Part shown: piece after piece, positions 1 through 8,247 of the stretch
How positions within the stretch are numbered: position 1 is the stretch's first letter
Layout of the letters: the number at the start of each line of letters is the position of its first letter
Assembly: GCA_038213435.1 (NCBI GenBank)
Contig: JBBQTI010000010.1
Location: 1-64,000, forward strand
Direction of reading: 5' to 3'
DNA length: 64,000 nt
DNA from: PALSA-610 sp038213435
Lineage (GTDB): Bacteria; Actinomycetota; Acidimicrobiia; IMCC26256; PALSA-610
Made by a program: the position numbers and the translations under genes
The notes under the pieces: generated by a model
Seen by the model: only the letters and a program-made list of their open reading frames with translations
Told to the model about the DNA's origin: nothing
Database searches by the model: none

Positions 1-1
1 T

Positions 2-298
2 GGCAAGCCTGGTTTCATCGGCGAGTCCGGCATCTGCGCTTCCGTAGATGCGAGCGGCAACTGTACCGGTGCGACCAGTGCCGCGACCTTGCAGAACCGG
101 GCGAGTGACTTCGGGGCCAAGATGAATGCCAGCTTCCAGGCCGGCCTTAGCGGCTACGTGATTTGGCAGGCCGCCCACGGCTGTAGCGGCTCCAACAGCT
201 CCTGGGATATCGGGGCGAGCAACTCGAATCCCTCGTACAACTGTGCCGTCACCGGAGTGGACCCGCTGGAGGCCGTTGTGGCCGGGTTCGCCTCCTAG
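2..298 (+). CDS. Secreted glycoside hydrolase, C-terminal fragment
   Basis: Only the last 98 residues are present; the 5' end lies beyond the left edge, and the frame is open from the first bases to a TAG stop. The visible part contains FIGESGIC, a Gly-Glu-Ser strand end as found at the nucleophile of retaining TIM-barrel glycosidases, and later GYVIWQAAHG, like the final barrel strand with its substrate-stacking Trp. Four Cys residues suggest disulfides and export. I infer a GH5-like extracellular polysaccharide hydrolase; the substrate cannot be read from this piece. It converges with the next gene, leaving only 10 bases between the stops. Confidence 0.55.
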   Translation, partial: GKPGFIGESGICASVDASGNCTGATSAATLQNRASDFGAKMNASFQAGLSGYVIWQAAHGCSGSNSSWDIGASNSNPSYNCAVTGVDPLEAVVAGFAS

Positions 299-308
299 CG
301 AGCTCCCC

Positions 309-1991
309 TCAGGTGGTTCTGCGTTCGTAGAATTCTGTGGTCCCGTAGGGAGTGCGGACCGACTTGCGGTGGACGAAGTACTTTCGCCAGTGAGTCGAAG
401 TTCGGAACGTCGCATAGATGCGGCTCGTGAGTGTTCGCTCGTCGGAATTCATGACAATCCACGTCACGGTCGACTCGGGGTGTGCCAGTGCCTCGTTGAA
501 CTGCGAGCCGTTGGCGTCGGTGATGAAAGCACGATCCGGGAAGTCATGCTTCGTGAGCAGGTACCACATCAGCGAAGAGGAGTTCACGTACTCGATCAGC
601 ACGGCGCCGCCTTTGAAATTCGAGGTGAACCATTGTGCCTGTTGCTCGTCGGTTCGGGACGCGAACAGGGGATCCTGGCGCGCCTCGCGGAGCGCCAACG
701 GAGTTTGACTGAATTCGGCGACGCTCGAGAGCGCGATCGCGGCGAGGACGATCGCGACGAGCACATGCCTCACAACTCGCTGCGGGACGGCAACGAGGAC
801 GGCGAGGAGCAGTGCAACCGCCGGCACCATGAGGAGTCCGAAGCGGATGTTGTAGTAAGGCCCCTGGCCGAACTGGGGCAGGTTCTCGGTGTTTATTCCT
901 TGGTAGAGCACCAGCCAATAGAAGCCGAACGGGAAAAGAGTGAGGTAAACGGGAAGCGTCGCCAACCGTAGGCGGAAGCGCCACAGGAGCGCGACGAGTC
1001 CGAGCAGCGCCAGCGCAAGTAGCAACCAGCCGACCGTGAGCGCGACGGTGAGCCCGTACATCTTGAAGGCCAGTCCCGCGTGATGGCGCGCCGGGACGAG
1101 GGACGCGGCCGTCTTCTCGTAGTACTTGTGTGAGCTTTGCCCGTAGAAGAAGGACAGCAGCGGGTCGTGAAAGATGATGCCGTTGTACAAGACCCAGGCC
1201 GCGCAACCGACGAAGGCAAGCATGCCGTAGAGAAGTATCCACGCCTCAGCCAACGAATAGCCTCGACGTCGCCACCCTGCGTACACAATGACGGGAACGA
1301 GCGCAAAGGCCAGGACCCAATTCTCGTAGCGAATGAGGGTGCCCGCCGCGACGGCGGTTGAGCACTTGATGAGGTCGCCCGCGTGGCCCGTACGCAGAAG
1401 CTTCAGCGCATAGTACGTCGCGACGATGAGGGCAGTGAGCGAGGCCGTCTCGCTCATTGCAGTGGTCTGCATGTAGAGCACGCTCGGATTCAGCATGAAA
1501 GCAGCGGCGGCCACCCAGCCCGCGCCGCGCGATGAGGTCACGAGGAGGCCGATGCGATACAGGTACACAGCCGCGATGACGAAACCCAACATCGAAGGAA
1601 ACGAGCCCGCGATCCCCGTGCGAAACAGGGTGTCGTTCCATATCAGCGGCGCCGAGACGATGGCGTTCAACGGGAGCCAGGTGCTGCCGAATTGGGCAAG
1701 TCCGGGCGTACGGCTCACGATAACGCGGCGGGCGATGACCTCCCGGATGCGCGCGTCCCCGAACGCTGCAATCAGGCCGTGCGCGTCGTACCACACATAG
1801 AAGCCGATACTCAACGCGGCCGCCAGCGCGACTATGAGCCACTCATCGGTGAGATGTTTCCGGATCAAGCGGCGCGTGGACGCGACCGTGAACGGCACAG
1901 ACGGACTGCGCACTCGCGAAGTCTCGTCGCGCGACTCAACCTGCGTGGCGGCATAGACGTCAGTACCGCTACTGAGTCGACGGATGCGCAT
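309..1991 (-). CDS. Polytopic membrane glycosyltransferase (GT39/GT-C-like)
   Basis: A roughly 560-residue integral membrane protein with about ten hydrophobic segments. After a short basic N-terminus and the first membrane span, the outer loop holds GDARIREVIARR, the place where GT-C enzymes that use lipid-phosphate sugars carry an acidic catalytic residue. The open frame extends 45 codons further upstream (to 2126), but that stretch is Arg/Gly-rich and unlike the rest, so the ATG at 1991 is preferred; no strong ribosome site helps. Such enzymes move a sugar from a polyprenyl-phosphate carrier to wall polymers or proteins outside the membrane. It lies downstream of the SARP gene on the same strand with a 161-base gap and may be its target. 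The exact family is uncertain. Confidence 0.65.
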   Translation of the reverse strand: MRIRRLSSGTDVYAATQVESRDETSRVRSPSVPFTVASTRRLIRKHLTDEWLIVALAAALSIGFYVWYDAHGLIAAFGDARIREVIARRVIVSRTPGLAQFGSTWLPLNAIVSAPLIWNDTLFRTGIAGSFPSMLGFVIAAVYLYRIGLLVTSSRGAGWVAAAAFMLNPSVLYMQTTAMSETASLTALIVATYYALKLLRTGHAGDLIKCSTAVAAGTLIRYENWVLAFALVPVIVYAGWRRRGYSLAEAWILLYGMLAFVGCAAWVLYNGIIFHDPLLSFFYGQSSHKYYEKTAASLVPARHHAGLAFKMYGLTVALTVGWLLLALALLGLVALLWRFRLRLATLPVYLTLFPFGFYWLVLYQGINTENLPQFGQGPYYNIRFGLLMVPAVALLLAVLVAVPQRVVRHVLVAIVLAAIALSSVAEFSQTPLALREARQDPLFASRTDEQQAQWFTSNFKGGAVLIEYVNSSSLMWYLLTKHDFPDRAFITDANGSQFNEALAHPESTVTWIVMNSDERTLTSRIYATFRTSTHWRKYFVHRKSVRTPYGTTEFYERRTT

Positions 1992-2152
1992 GGACGACAA
2001 AGAACTCAACCCATCCCTCCGGCCCGGCAAACCGGCCGGCCCGCTTGCGCGCCGACCACGAAAAGTATAGCGCCGGCCACGCGCCGTAACCGCGCATGCG
2101 ACAGGATCGATGCGGTTGGGCGGCATCCCGCCCGGAATTTACTGCGCGCGGG

Positions 2153-3055
2153 TTAGCGCCCCGCGGTCCGTTGCCGGATCCTGTTCGCGAGAAGCTCTTC
2201 GTACAGCATCGTGGTTTCCCAATCCGGCGCCCGGTTGAGCTCGCGATCGAGCTGAGCCCGACAGATCTCGAACTGACGCAGCGCGAGGTCACGAGCTCCC
2301 ATCGCATCATGCAGACGCATCAGCTGGCGATGCGCGTCCTCTCGGCTCTGATCCTCCTGCAGCGCGCTCCTGAGGCAGTCGATCGCCCGATGGTGGTCAC
2401 CATGTTTCGCCAGCGTCTCCGCAAGTCCGAGAAGCAGCCGTAGGTTCAGGTCGGCGAGATATCGACGACGCTCCGAAGGCCAGTCCTCATAGAGGTCGCC
2501 GGGAAGCAGCACGCCGGTGTAGACCGCGAGCGCGGCGTCGTACGCGGAGACAGTTGCCAGCCGTAGGGCACTCTGGGCAAGTCGGTGAAAGTTGTCGGCA
2601 TCGATCAGGACATGATCCGCGTTCAGGGCGATCATGTCGTCGCGTATCTGGATGTACAGAGAGCCCCGCCTCGGGAGCCGCTCGGGCTCGAGTGCTTGGC
2701 GAGCGGCGTGTAGCGACTTGGCGAGGCTGTTGCGGGCCGAATCGACACCGACTCTCGGCCAGAGCGTTTCGACGATCTGTTCCCGGTGCAGCGCGTGCCC
2801 CGGAGTTATTGCCAGCAATTTCGTCAACTGCTTTGCGCCGCGTCTTTGCCAGGCGAAGTCGGGTACGGGGCCTTCGCACCGCTCGGCCCGGAAGCCTCCG
2901 AGCAAGCGGATGCTCAAAGCGAGTGTGGCGCTGCTCTCCTCCGAGCCCGCGGGGGACGGCCTCGAGGTTGTGTCCTCGAGCACCGCGCCCGGGCCGCCGA
3001 GGTCTCGGTCACTCGACCCACCGTTCGGGTGCACGAACCTCTCAGCCGCAGTCAC
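2153..3055 (-). CDS. SARP-family transcriptional regulator (OmpR-type wHTH plus BTAD)
   Basis: 300 residues, GTG start. Residues ~47-145 form an OmpR/PhoB-like winged helix (LSIRLLGGF, then HREQIVETLWP and SARNSLAKSLHAARQ), and ~150-295 form the bacterial transcriptional activation domain of helical repeats (YLADLNLRLLLGLAETLA, DCLRSALQEDQSREDAHRQLM). This is the AfsR/DnrI/EmbR-type single-unit SARP layout, without an ATPase module. SARPs activate by binding direct repeats near the -35 region. Upstream of its own start are a 16-bp palindrome (3095-3110) and three 11-bp direct repeats (3163-3196), so autoregulation is plausible. The membrane glycosyltransferase follows on the same strand. Confidence 0.85.
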   Translation of the reverse strand: MTAAERFVHPNGGSSDRDLGGPGAVLEDTTSRPSPAGSEESSATLALSIRLLGGFRAERCEGPVPDFAWQRRGAKQLTKLLAITPGHALHREQIVETLWPRVGVDSARNSLAKSLHAARQALEPERLPRRGSLYIQIRDDMIALNADHVLIDADNFHRLAQSALRLATVSAYDAALAVYTGVLLPGDLYEDWPSERRRYLADLNLRLLLGLAETLAKHGDHHRAIDCLRSALQEDQSREDAHRQLMRLHDAMGARDLALRQFEICRAQLDRELNRAPDWETTMLYEELLANRIRQRTAGR

Positions 3056-3094
3056 GGCCGCGGCTCCGCAGCCGACGCGTTTCGATCGCGCGGC

Positions 3095-3110
3095 GTGACC
3101 GGCGCGTCAC
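3095..3110. promoter_or_regulatory. Palindrome GTGAC-N6-GTCAC upstream of SARP gene
   Basis: GTGACCGGCGCGTCAC has perfect 5-bp arms around six bases and sits 40 bp upstream of the SARP start. The same arms and spacing recur at 19323-19338 (before the sigma-factor gene) and 22871-22886 (between the GGDEF and zinc-ribbon genes). The half-sites resemble the AGTGA(n)TCACC / tnAC...GTnA type of inverted repeat described for BldD; that link is inference. Confidence 0.55.
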
Positions 3111-3162
3111 TGAGAATGTCGAATTGCGTCAAGAATCCGCATTGCAGCATCTGGGAAACGCT

Positions 3163-3196
3163 CACTCCGCCGACACTCCGCCGACCACTCCGCCGA
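3163..3196. repeat. Three direct repeats CACTCCGCCGA, 11/12-bp period (candidate SARP boxes)
   Basis: Copies begin at 3163, 3174 and 3186. SARPs are known to bind tandem direct repeats with about one helical turn of spacing upstream of -35 elements. Position (108-141 bp upstream of the SARP start) and period fit; the binding itself is inferred. Confidence 0.5.
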
Positions 3197-3732
3197 CGTC
3201 GTCATCCCACTACTCGCGTACAGAATACCACTTGCCGTATCAGAACCGGCCAATTCTTGCTACCCAGCGTATCGTTTACAATCCGCACCGCTCGCACGAC
3301 CGGAGTGCCTGTGGCACTACAGCGGCGTCGAGCCCCGAAACGAAGTATGTACCCGTGAGGTCGCGCTTCCAACCCCTGGTAATTGCGTGCTTCGTGGTCG
3401 TTCGCCTTCGCTTCGCGCGCAGGGGGTCTGCCCTTCGGCGCCGGTCGCCGGGAGGTCAGGAGACCCGCCCCGTTCGGATACGAGGTCGAGGTTCCGGTTG
3501 CGAGCGGTCCTCAGGTCCGCGTCATCGCCTGTCGAACACCGAGCGCGGGGCAGTAACGCACACAACTCGCCCAAGCCGATTCCCGCGCACGCGCCGGCCC
3601 GTCGGAGCCTCGGCCACGCCGAGCGGCTCGGTCCGCGGAAACACCTACATCTCGGGCCGTGAGATGTCGACATAGTGGCCGATGAGGGTCGAGTGTGATC
3701 GCCCGCCCGTTGCCCGGACGTGGGCGCCGTTC

Positions 3733-5088
3733 ATGGCGCGCACGCGTCGGCACGCGCCTGATTCTGATGGCTTCACACTCATCGAGCTGGTGATCGCCCT
3801 GTCGTTGAGCGCCATCTTGTTCGCGGGGCTTGCGGCGATCATGGGTACATCGCTTCGGACGCTGTCGGTCACCCGTAGCCGTGGGCAGGCCAACGAGATT
3901 GCGGCGCAGGGGATCGAGGATCTGCAGCGCTTCAGCTTCAGCAACCTGGTGTTGTGCAACACGCCGACGGTCCCACCGGGCGGCGCCGCGCCGAGCGGGT
4001 TCACGGCGGCGAACACGGTTCTCGCGGTCAGTTGCGCGAACGCGACCCTCGAGTCGCCGTGCCCGGCGCCGGCGACAACGGGTCTGACCGGCTACCCGGT
4101 TCCGACCGCGAACTACACGTGCACGCGTTATGGCATCGGCTACGCGGTCAGCCGTTACATCTCATGGGCCGACTCCACGCAGACCAATAAGCGGCTCGCA
4201 GTCGTCGTCGACTGGACCGATCAGGTCGGCCGGCACGAAGTTTCTCAGCAGAGCTCGGTGCGGGCACCCGATCAGGCCGCGATCATCGGCGGAACTCCGC
4301 CGAGCGTGACATCCGTGTCGACGGCTCCCATGACGGTGTGGGTCAATTCCTCGGGCTTCCTGGTCACCTCGACGGGCAGTCCGCAGAGCGTCGGGCTCGT
4401 CGCGAACACCTCCGGGCTCCTCGCGACCGACAAAGTCAGCGCGTACTTCCTCACCGAGGATCCCGTGAGTCATGTGCAGACCACCGCGACGCTCCCGCTC
4501 ACGTCGGCGAATGGCTCCACGTGGACGGGTTCGATCCCGGGATTCGGAGCGAGCGGTGCGCCGACGTTCCCAACGGCGGGCGGATCTCAATACATCGGGT
4601 TCACCGCGATCCGTCAGTCGGACGGCAAGGCGAACTCGCTTCTGAGCGTTCCGGCGATCACCTTCTGTAACAACCCGTCGGCGGCCAACACGGGCGGCAC
4701 GTGCACGATCGCCGCCGGCGCGCCCTCCATACCTTCGGTCACCGTGAGCCCGACCGCGGTGCCGCTCAACCCGGACGGCACCCTCTTCGTCACGTCGACG
4801 CTCACGATCACGGCGACGACCGCCAACGTCTACACGTCGACGACGGCCTCCGACTCGGTCATCGCGGTGGTCGAGACGCAAGCCGGCGCATCGCAGGTCG
4901 TGCTGAAACCGACCTGCTCGTTGACCGGCACGCTCACGGCGTGCAACACGTGGAGGCTGACGATCGACAGCACGATGGCTCTGCGGTTCGCCGCGGGTCC
5001 TCAGAAGATCGCCGTCATTGCCAACCAGGTCGCGAGTGCGCCTTATTCGACGGCGTCCGCGCTTTCGGGGACCGTGACCTTCTCATGA
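3733..5088 (+). CDS. Prepilin-type protein (pilin A)
   Basis: 451 residues from the ATG at 3733. The N-terminus is a classic class III signal: a 13-residue basic leader ending in Gly, then FTLIELVIAL with Glu at mature position 5 and a long hydrophobic helix, the signature cut and N-methylated by PilD-type peptidases. The rest is a Thr/Ser-rich, Cys-containing extracellular domain with immunoglobulin-like strand patterns in its second half, much larger than a normal major pilin, so a minor pilin or tip-like subunit is likely. The stop overlaps the next start (ATGA), coupling the two genes. An ATG at 3682 would give a 30-residue leader and is less likely. Confidence 0.8.
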   Translation: MARTRRHAPDSDGFTLIELVIALSLSAILFAGLAAIMGTSLRTLSVTRSRGQANEIAAQGIEDLQRFSFSNLVLCNTPTVPPGGAAPSGFTAANTVLAVSCANATLESPCPAPATTGLTGYPVPTANYTCTRYGIGYAVSRYISWADSTQTNKRLAVVVDWTDQVGRHEVSQQSSVRAPDQAAIIGGTPPSVTSVSTAPMTVWVNSSGFLVTSTGSPQSVGLVANTSGLLATDKVSAYFLTEDPVSHVQTTATLPLTSANGSTWTGSIPGFGASGAPTFPTAGGSQYIGFTAIRQSDGKANSLLSVPAITFCNNPSAANTGGTCTIAAGAPSIPSVTVSPTAVPLNPDGTLFVTSTLTITATTANVYTSTTASDSVIAVVETQAGASQVVLKPTCSLTGTLTACNTWRLTIDSTMALRFAAGPQKIAVIANQVASAPYSTASALSGTVTFS

Positions 5089-5756
5089 AACGGGTGCTGC
5101 GTCGTCGCAACGAACGCGGGATGTCGTTGGTCGAGCTCCTCGTCGTACTCGCGATGACCTCGATCGTCAGTGCCCTGGTGTACACGGTCCTCATCCACAG
5201 CACCCAAGTAGCGGCACGCGCGGACAACAGCACCAGAGCCGAGAACAACGGCCGCCTCGCGCTGCGGGCGATCTCGCAGGACATGCGAGCGGCCGTTCAG
5301 ATCCGGACGTCGTCGTCGACGACGGCGTGTGCGACCGGCTTGACGTACCCGGCTGGTTTCGTATCATGCGTCGGCTTCCTCGTTCCGCACGCGGTCACGG
5401 CAAGCGCGACGACCACGACGATCGCGCCCGGCGCAACGCCGATCGCGTGCCCCTACTCGAACATCACGTACGGCCTGAAGGCCGGCGTCATCCGCGAGGA
5501 CCGCATCGACTACAACGCCTCGTGTGTCGCGACCTCGACGACCGCGGGCAAGACGGTTCTCGCCGGTGTCGACAACACGTCGGCTCAGGCCCTGTTCACG
5601 TTCTACGACGCCTTCGGCAATCAACTCGGCGCGAGCAACACGGTCGCCGATTTCCAAAAGGCGGGATCCGTATCGATGCAGGTCTATCTCAAGTATCAGA
5701 CTGGCGCACCCGACATCTCGCTCATGGCGACGGCCGCGCTCCGCAATGACCGATAG
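5085..5756 (+). CDS. Prepilin-type protein (pilin B, PilW/GspJ-like)
   Basis: 223 residues; the ATG at 5085 overlaps the previous stop by four bases (ATGA), so translation is coupled. The leader MKRVLRRRNERG ends in Gly and is followed by MSLVELLVVLAM, again with Glu at mature position 5. The mature part begins with the long pilin helix (STRAENNGRLALRAISQDMR), typical of PilW/GspJ-like minor pilins, then a beta-rich domain with several Cys. It probably works with the genes on either side as a minor pilin set. No assembly ATPase, inner-membrane platform or prepilin peptidase gene is in the window, so the machinery must be encoded elsewhere. Confidence 0.78.
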   Translation: MKRVLRRRNERGMSLVELLVVLAMTSIVSALVYTVLIHSTQVAARADNSTRAENNGRLALRAISQDMRAAVQIRTSSSTTACATGLTYPAGFVSCVGFLVPHAVTASATTTTIAPGATPIACPYSNITYGLKAGVIREDRIDYNASCVATSTTAGKTVLAGVDNTSAQALFTFYDAFGNQLGASNTVADFQKAGSVSMQVYLKYQTGAPDISLMATAALRNDR

Positions 5757-5766
5757 GGGCACACGC

Positions 5767-7074
5767 ATGCGAATCCGCCCGCGAGATGAAGACGGCAGCA
5801 TCGTCTTGGTCGTCCTGTCCGCGATGATCGTGACGATGCTCATCGTTTCGATTCTGGCGACCGTTACCGACAGCCTGAAGTTTTCGCGCCGGTCAGGAGA
5901 CTCTGCGAACGCGTTACAGCTCGCAGATGCCGGCGTCAATGACGCGATCCAGACGCTGCCGGCCCAGGTCGGACCGACGTACAACTCCGGTGGGTGCGCG
6001 TCACCCTGCGCAGTGAACCTCGGGAGCGCCGGAAGCTACCAATACACGGCCACACTCGACCCGGCCGCCACGGTTTGGCACATCACGTCGTGGGGCACGG
6101 ATGCGCACGGACAGATGCGCAAGATTCGAGCCGACGCCGCGGCCGAGAGCCTCTTCGGTACCGCCTTTTTCATCTACGCCAACGCGAACCTCGGCCAAGG
6201 CGTGCTCGACAGCTTCACCGACGGCGCCAGTCTCCAACGCATGTGCACGAAAAATGGAGTGTTGAGCTCCAACACCGGCGGGACCTGGTTCGGCACCAAC
6301 GGAAACGGCAACACGAACTGTCAGAACTCCGCGTACAGCAACGGATGGAACAGCGCGGTCGACGGCTGCGAGCTGTTCTCCGCGGCGACGCCGGCTCCGG
6401 CGCTGCCTACTACCGGTTCGGGTCAATGCCCGGCGTCGCAAACCAAGCTGGTTCCGCACGACTTCACCCCGCCTCAGGTCACGGCGCCCGGCGGCAGCTC
6501 CCCCGTCGCGCAGCCCGCGGTCTGTGACGGCATCCCCGGCCACAGCAGCTTGAAGGCTCAGGCCAACGGCCTGCCCTACTTCTGGACGACCGTCTCGCTC
6601 CGACCGCCGTGCCAGGTTGATCCCAGCAACGGGCCCGTCTTGATCTACAGCCAGGGCTCGATCGACATCGGCAACGCCAACGGCAATAGCGGCGTCGTCA
6701 ACCCGCCGCTGCTGAGCTCCCCGCAATGCTCGTCCGTGACGTACACCTCGTCAAAGGACTACAACAACAACTCGTCGAGCTACTACTGCCCCAGCTGGTC
6801 CGCGAACCTGCGTCTCTTCCAGCTCAGCGGAGTGAGCGGCAACGCGGCGAACATCTATCTGCGCAACCATGTGCAGTTCTGGGGTGTCATCGACGCGCCG
6901 AGCGGCTGCACCCAGTGCGGCGCCAACGGCCCCCAATCCGAAATTTGGGGCGCGATCATCACCCACGACTTCAACGCCAACGCCCAGGTCACCCTTCACT
7001 ACGACGACTCCCTCGGCAAAATCGGCACGGGGCGATTCGCGACAACGAACTGGCGCGAGGAACCGCTGCCCTGA
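5767..7074 (+). CDS. PilX/GspK-like pilus or pseudopilus protein
   Basis: 435 residues. The start at 5767 has a GGGG-type ribosome site in ATAGGGGCAC; an alternative ATG at 5746 overlaps the previous gene but has none. The N-terminus MRIRPRDEDG-SIVLVVLSAMIVTMLIVS resembles a prepilin leader but lacks Glu at mature position 5, as in GspK/PilX-type tip subunits. Next comes the helix motif ALQLADAGVNDAIQTLP seen in PilX proteins, then a long Asn/Gly/Cys-rich exported domain (about eight Cys, repeated NGNGN and NNNSS stretches). It is the last gene of the three-gene pilin operon. The C-terminal domain function is unknown. Confidence 0.72.
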   Translation: MRIRPRDEDGSIVLVVLSAMIVTMLIVSILATVTDSLKFSRRSGDSANALQLADAGVNDAIQTLPAQVGPTYNSGGCASPCAVNLGSAGSYQYTATLDPAATVWHITSWGTDAHGQMRKIRADAAAESLFGTAFFIYANANLGQGVLDSFTDGASLQRMCTKNGVLSSNTGGTWFGTNGNGNTNCQNSAYSNGWNSAVDGCELFSAATPAPALPTTGSGQCPASQTKLVPHDFTPPQVTAPGGSSPVAQPAVCDGIPGHSSLKAQANGLPYFWTTVSLRPPCQVDPSNGPVLIYSQGSIDIGNANGNSGVVNPPLLSSPQCSSVTYTSSKDYNNNSSSYYCPSWSANLRLFQLSGVSGNAANIYLRNHVQFWGVIDAPSGCTQCGANGPQSEIWGAIITHDFNANAQVTLHYDDSLGKIGTGRFATTNWREEPLP

Positions 7075-7247
7075 AGAACCGCTCCCCCGAAGTACCGCGA
7101 GCGCAGAGCCGCGGGCGTGACGCAGCGAGCGGGTCGATGCTGAGGGGTCCATTGGTGTCGCGAGTCGGTGAGCTCGGTCGTGAATCGAGTGTGACGGCGA
7201 GGGCGAGCTGCCCCCGCGTCGGCACCGTCCCAGGCGATAATCAGAAC

Positions 7248-7700
7248 GTGGAGGAATCGCCCGAGCAAGTCCTGGCTCGGCTCGTCCGATACCGGGACTC
7301 GCTGAATCGCCCGCCGCGATCCCCGATCGGCGGAGGGACGCGAGGGCCGGTTCACGGTCACCGCCAAACGGCGCCGAGCACCTCGGTCGTGGTCTGGGAC
7401 GACGACCGCGCTGGGCACCAAGCCGTGCCCGCGTCACCGCGGGTCTGGCGACATGCGCGCGCCCGCGAGTTGGGCACGAGCCTGGGCACGGTACGGGCGA
7501 CCCTCGTCGGCCATCTGGTCGCGGTGCTCGCGTGCGCGTTCGCGGTGCTCGCCTTCGAACACGCGAGTTCTTCGGTCGCGGTCGCCGTCGTCGTCGTCGC
7601 GATGGCAGCGGGCGTGACCGCCCTGGCGCGACGCGTCCCACTCGCGGTCTGGTGGACGCTCGGTGTCGTGATCGGTGGTGCGCTCGGACGCTGGTCCTGA
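7248..7700 (+). CDS. Small membrane protein, unknown function
   Basis: 150 residues from a GTG at 7248. The start is supported by GATAAT at 7236-7241, six bases upstream, the same leaderless layout seen at many genes here. The first ~80 residues are charged and soluble (ESPEQVLARLVRYRDSLNRP, VVVWDDD); the C-terminal ~70 hold two hydrophobic segments (LVGHLVAVLACAFAVLAFEH and VAVAVVVVAMAAGVTALA, then a third weaker one). The layout, cytosolic tail then membrane hairpin, gives no family by eye. It could be an accessory of the pilin genes upstream, but a 173-base gap separates them. Confidence 0.5.
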   Translation: MEESPEQVLARLVRYRDSLNRPPRSPIGGGTRGPVHGHRQTAPSTSVVVWDDDRAGHQAVPASPRVWRHARARELGTSLGTVRATLVGHLVAVLACAFAVLAFEHASSSVAVAVVVVAMAAGVTALARRVPLAVWWTLGVVIGGALGRWS

Positions 7701-7857
7701 CGCCGGACTCGACCTCCTCGGGCGTGGCGTCGCTCTTTGCCCGGGAATTTCCGTTTGCCGAGGATCGCGTTTAGCTTCGACCCGACCCGGGGACGCTGTC
7801 CGCTCGCTGCTGTGACCGGCGTCGACTCCCGGCACTCCCCACCGAAGGAGCGCAGAC

Positions 7858-8247
7858 ATGGCCCAGAGTGCCGGACTGCACGAGCCGGAAGACCGGTTGA
7901 CGCCCGAGACGATCAACCGGCACCGCGCGCTCGCCTCCATCCAAGAAGAATTGGAAGCGGTCGACTGGTATGCCCAGAGGGTCGACGCCACGACCGACGC
8001 GGAGCTTGCGGCTGTGCTCGCACACAACCGCGACGAAGAGAAGGAGCACGCGGCCATGACGATCGAATGGCTGCGCCGGCATGACGCGGTGCTGGACCGT
8101 CACCTCCGGACGTACCTCTTCACGTCCGGATCCATCACCGAGCTCGAGACCGAAGAGGAATCGGCAGACGATGCGACGCCCGGGGCGAACAAGCGAGACG
8201 CGTCGGGATCACTCGGCATCGGCAGCTTGAAGGGATCGGCGCGATGA
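7858..8247 (+). CDS. Encapsulated ferritin-like cargo protein (EncFtn)
   Basis: 129 residues. The core matches the encapsulated ferritin family closely: EELEAVDWYAQRVDA and HNRDEEKEHAAMTIEWLRR supply Glu31, Trp37, Tyr38, Glu61 and His64, one number lower than the ferroxidase-site residues Glu32, Trp38, Tyr39, Glu62 and His65 of the Rhodospirillum rubrum protein. EncFtn subunits form a decameric ring of dimers that oxidises Fe(II) inside an encapsulin shell. After an acidic linker the C-terminus carries GSLGIGSLKG, a canonical cargo-loading peptide. The ribosome site AGGAG precedes the ATG, and the stop overlaps the shell gene by four bases, matching cargo and shell production. Confidence 0.95.
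   Translation: MAQSAGLHEPEDRLTPETINRHRALASIQEELEAVDWYAQRVDATTDAELAAVLAHNRDEEKEHAAMTIEWLRRHDAVLDRHLRTYLFTSGSITELETEEESADDATPGANKRDASGSLGIGSLKGSAR

Larger units (their letters stand above)
3056..3732. other. Divergent intergenic region between SARP gene and pilin operon
   Basis: 677 bases without a convincing gene. It holds the palindrome and direct repeats listed separately, then an AT-richer patch around 3210-3285 that is unusual for this genome and includes TACAAT at 3277-3282, a good -10 candidate for the rightward pilin operon. From about 3290 to 3680 the sequence is GC-rich with only short open frames that match nothing I recognise; it may be a long leader. An in-frame ATG at 3682 could extend the first pilin gene, but the resulting leader would be unusually long. 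Confidence 0.5.

Noticed and set aside
3380..3550. Short open frame in the pilin leader ending GYEVEVPVASGPQVRVIAC
   Set aside because: Only a TTG start, no ribosome site and no family; could be chance.
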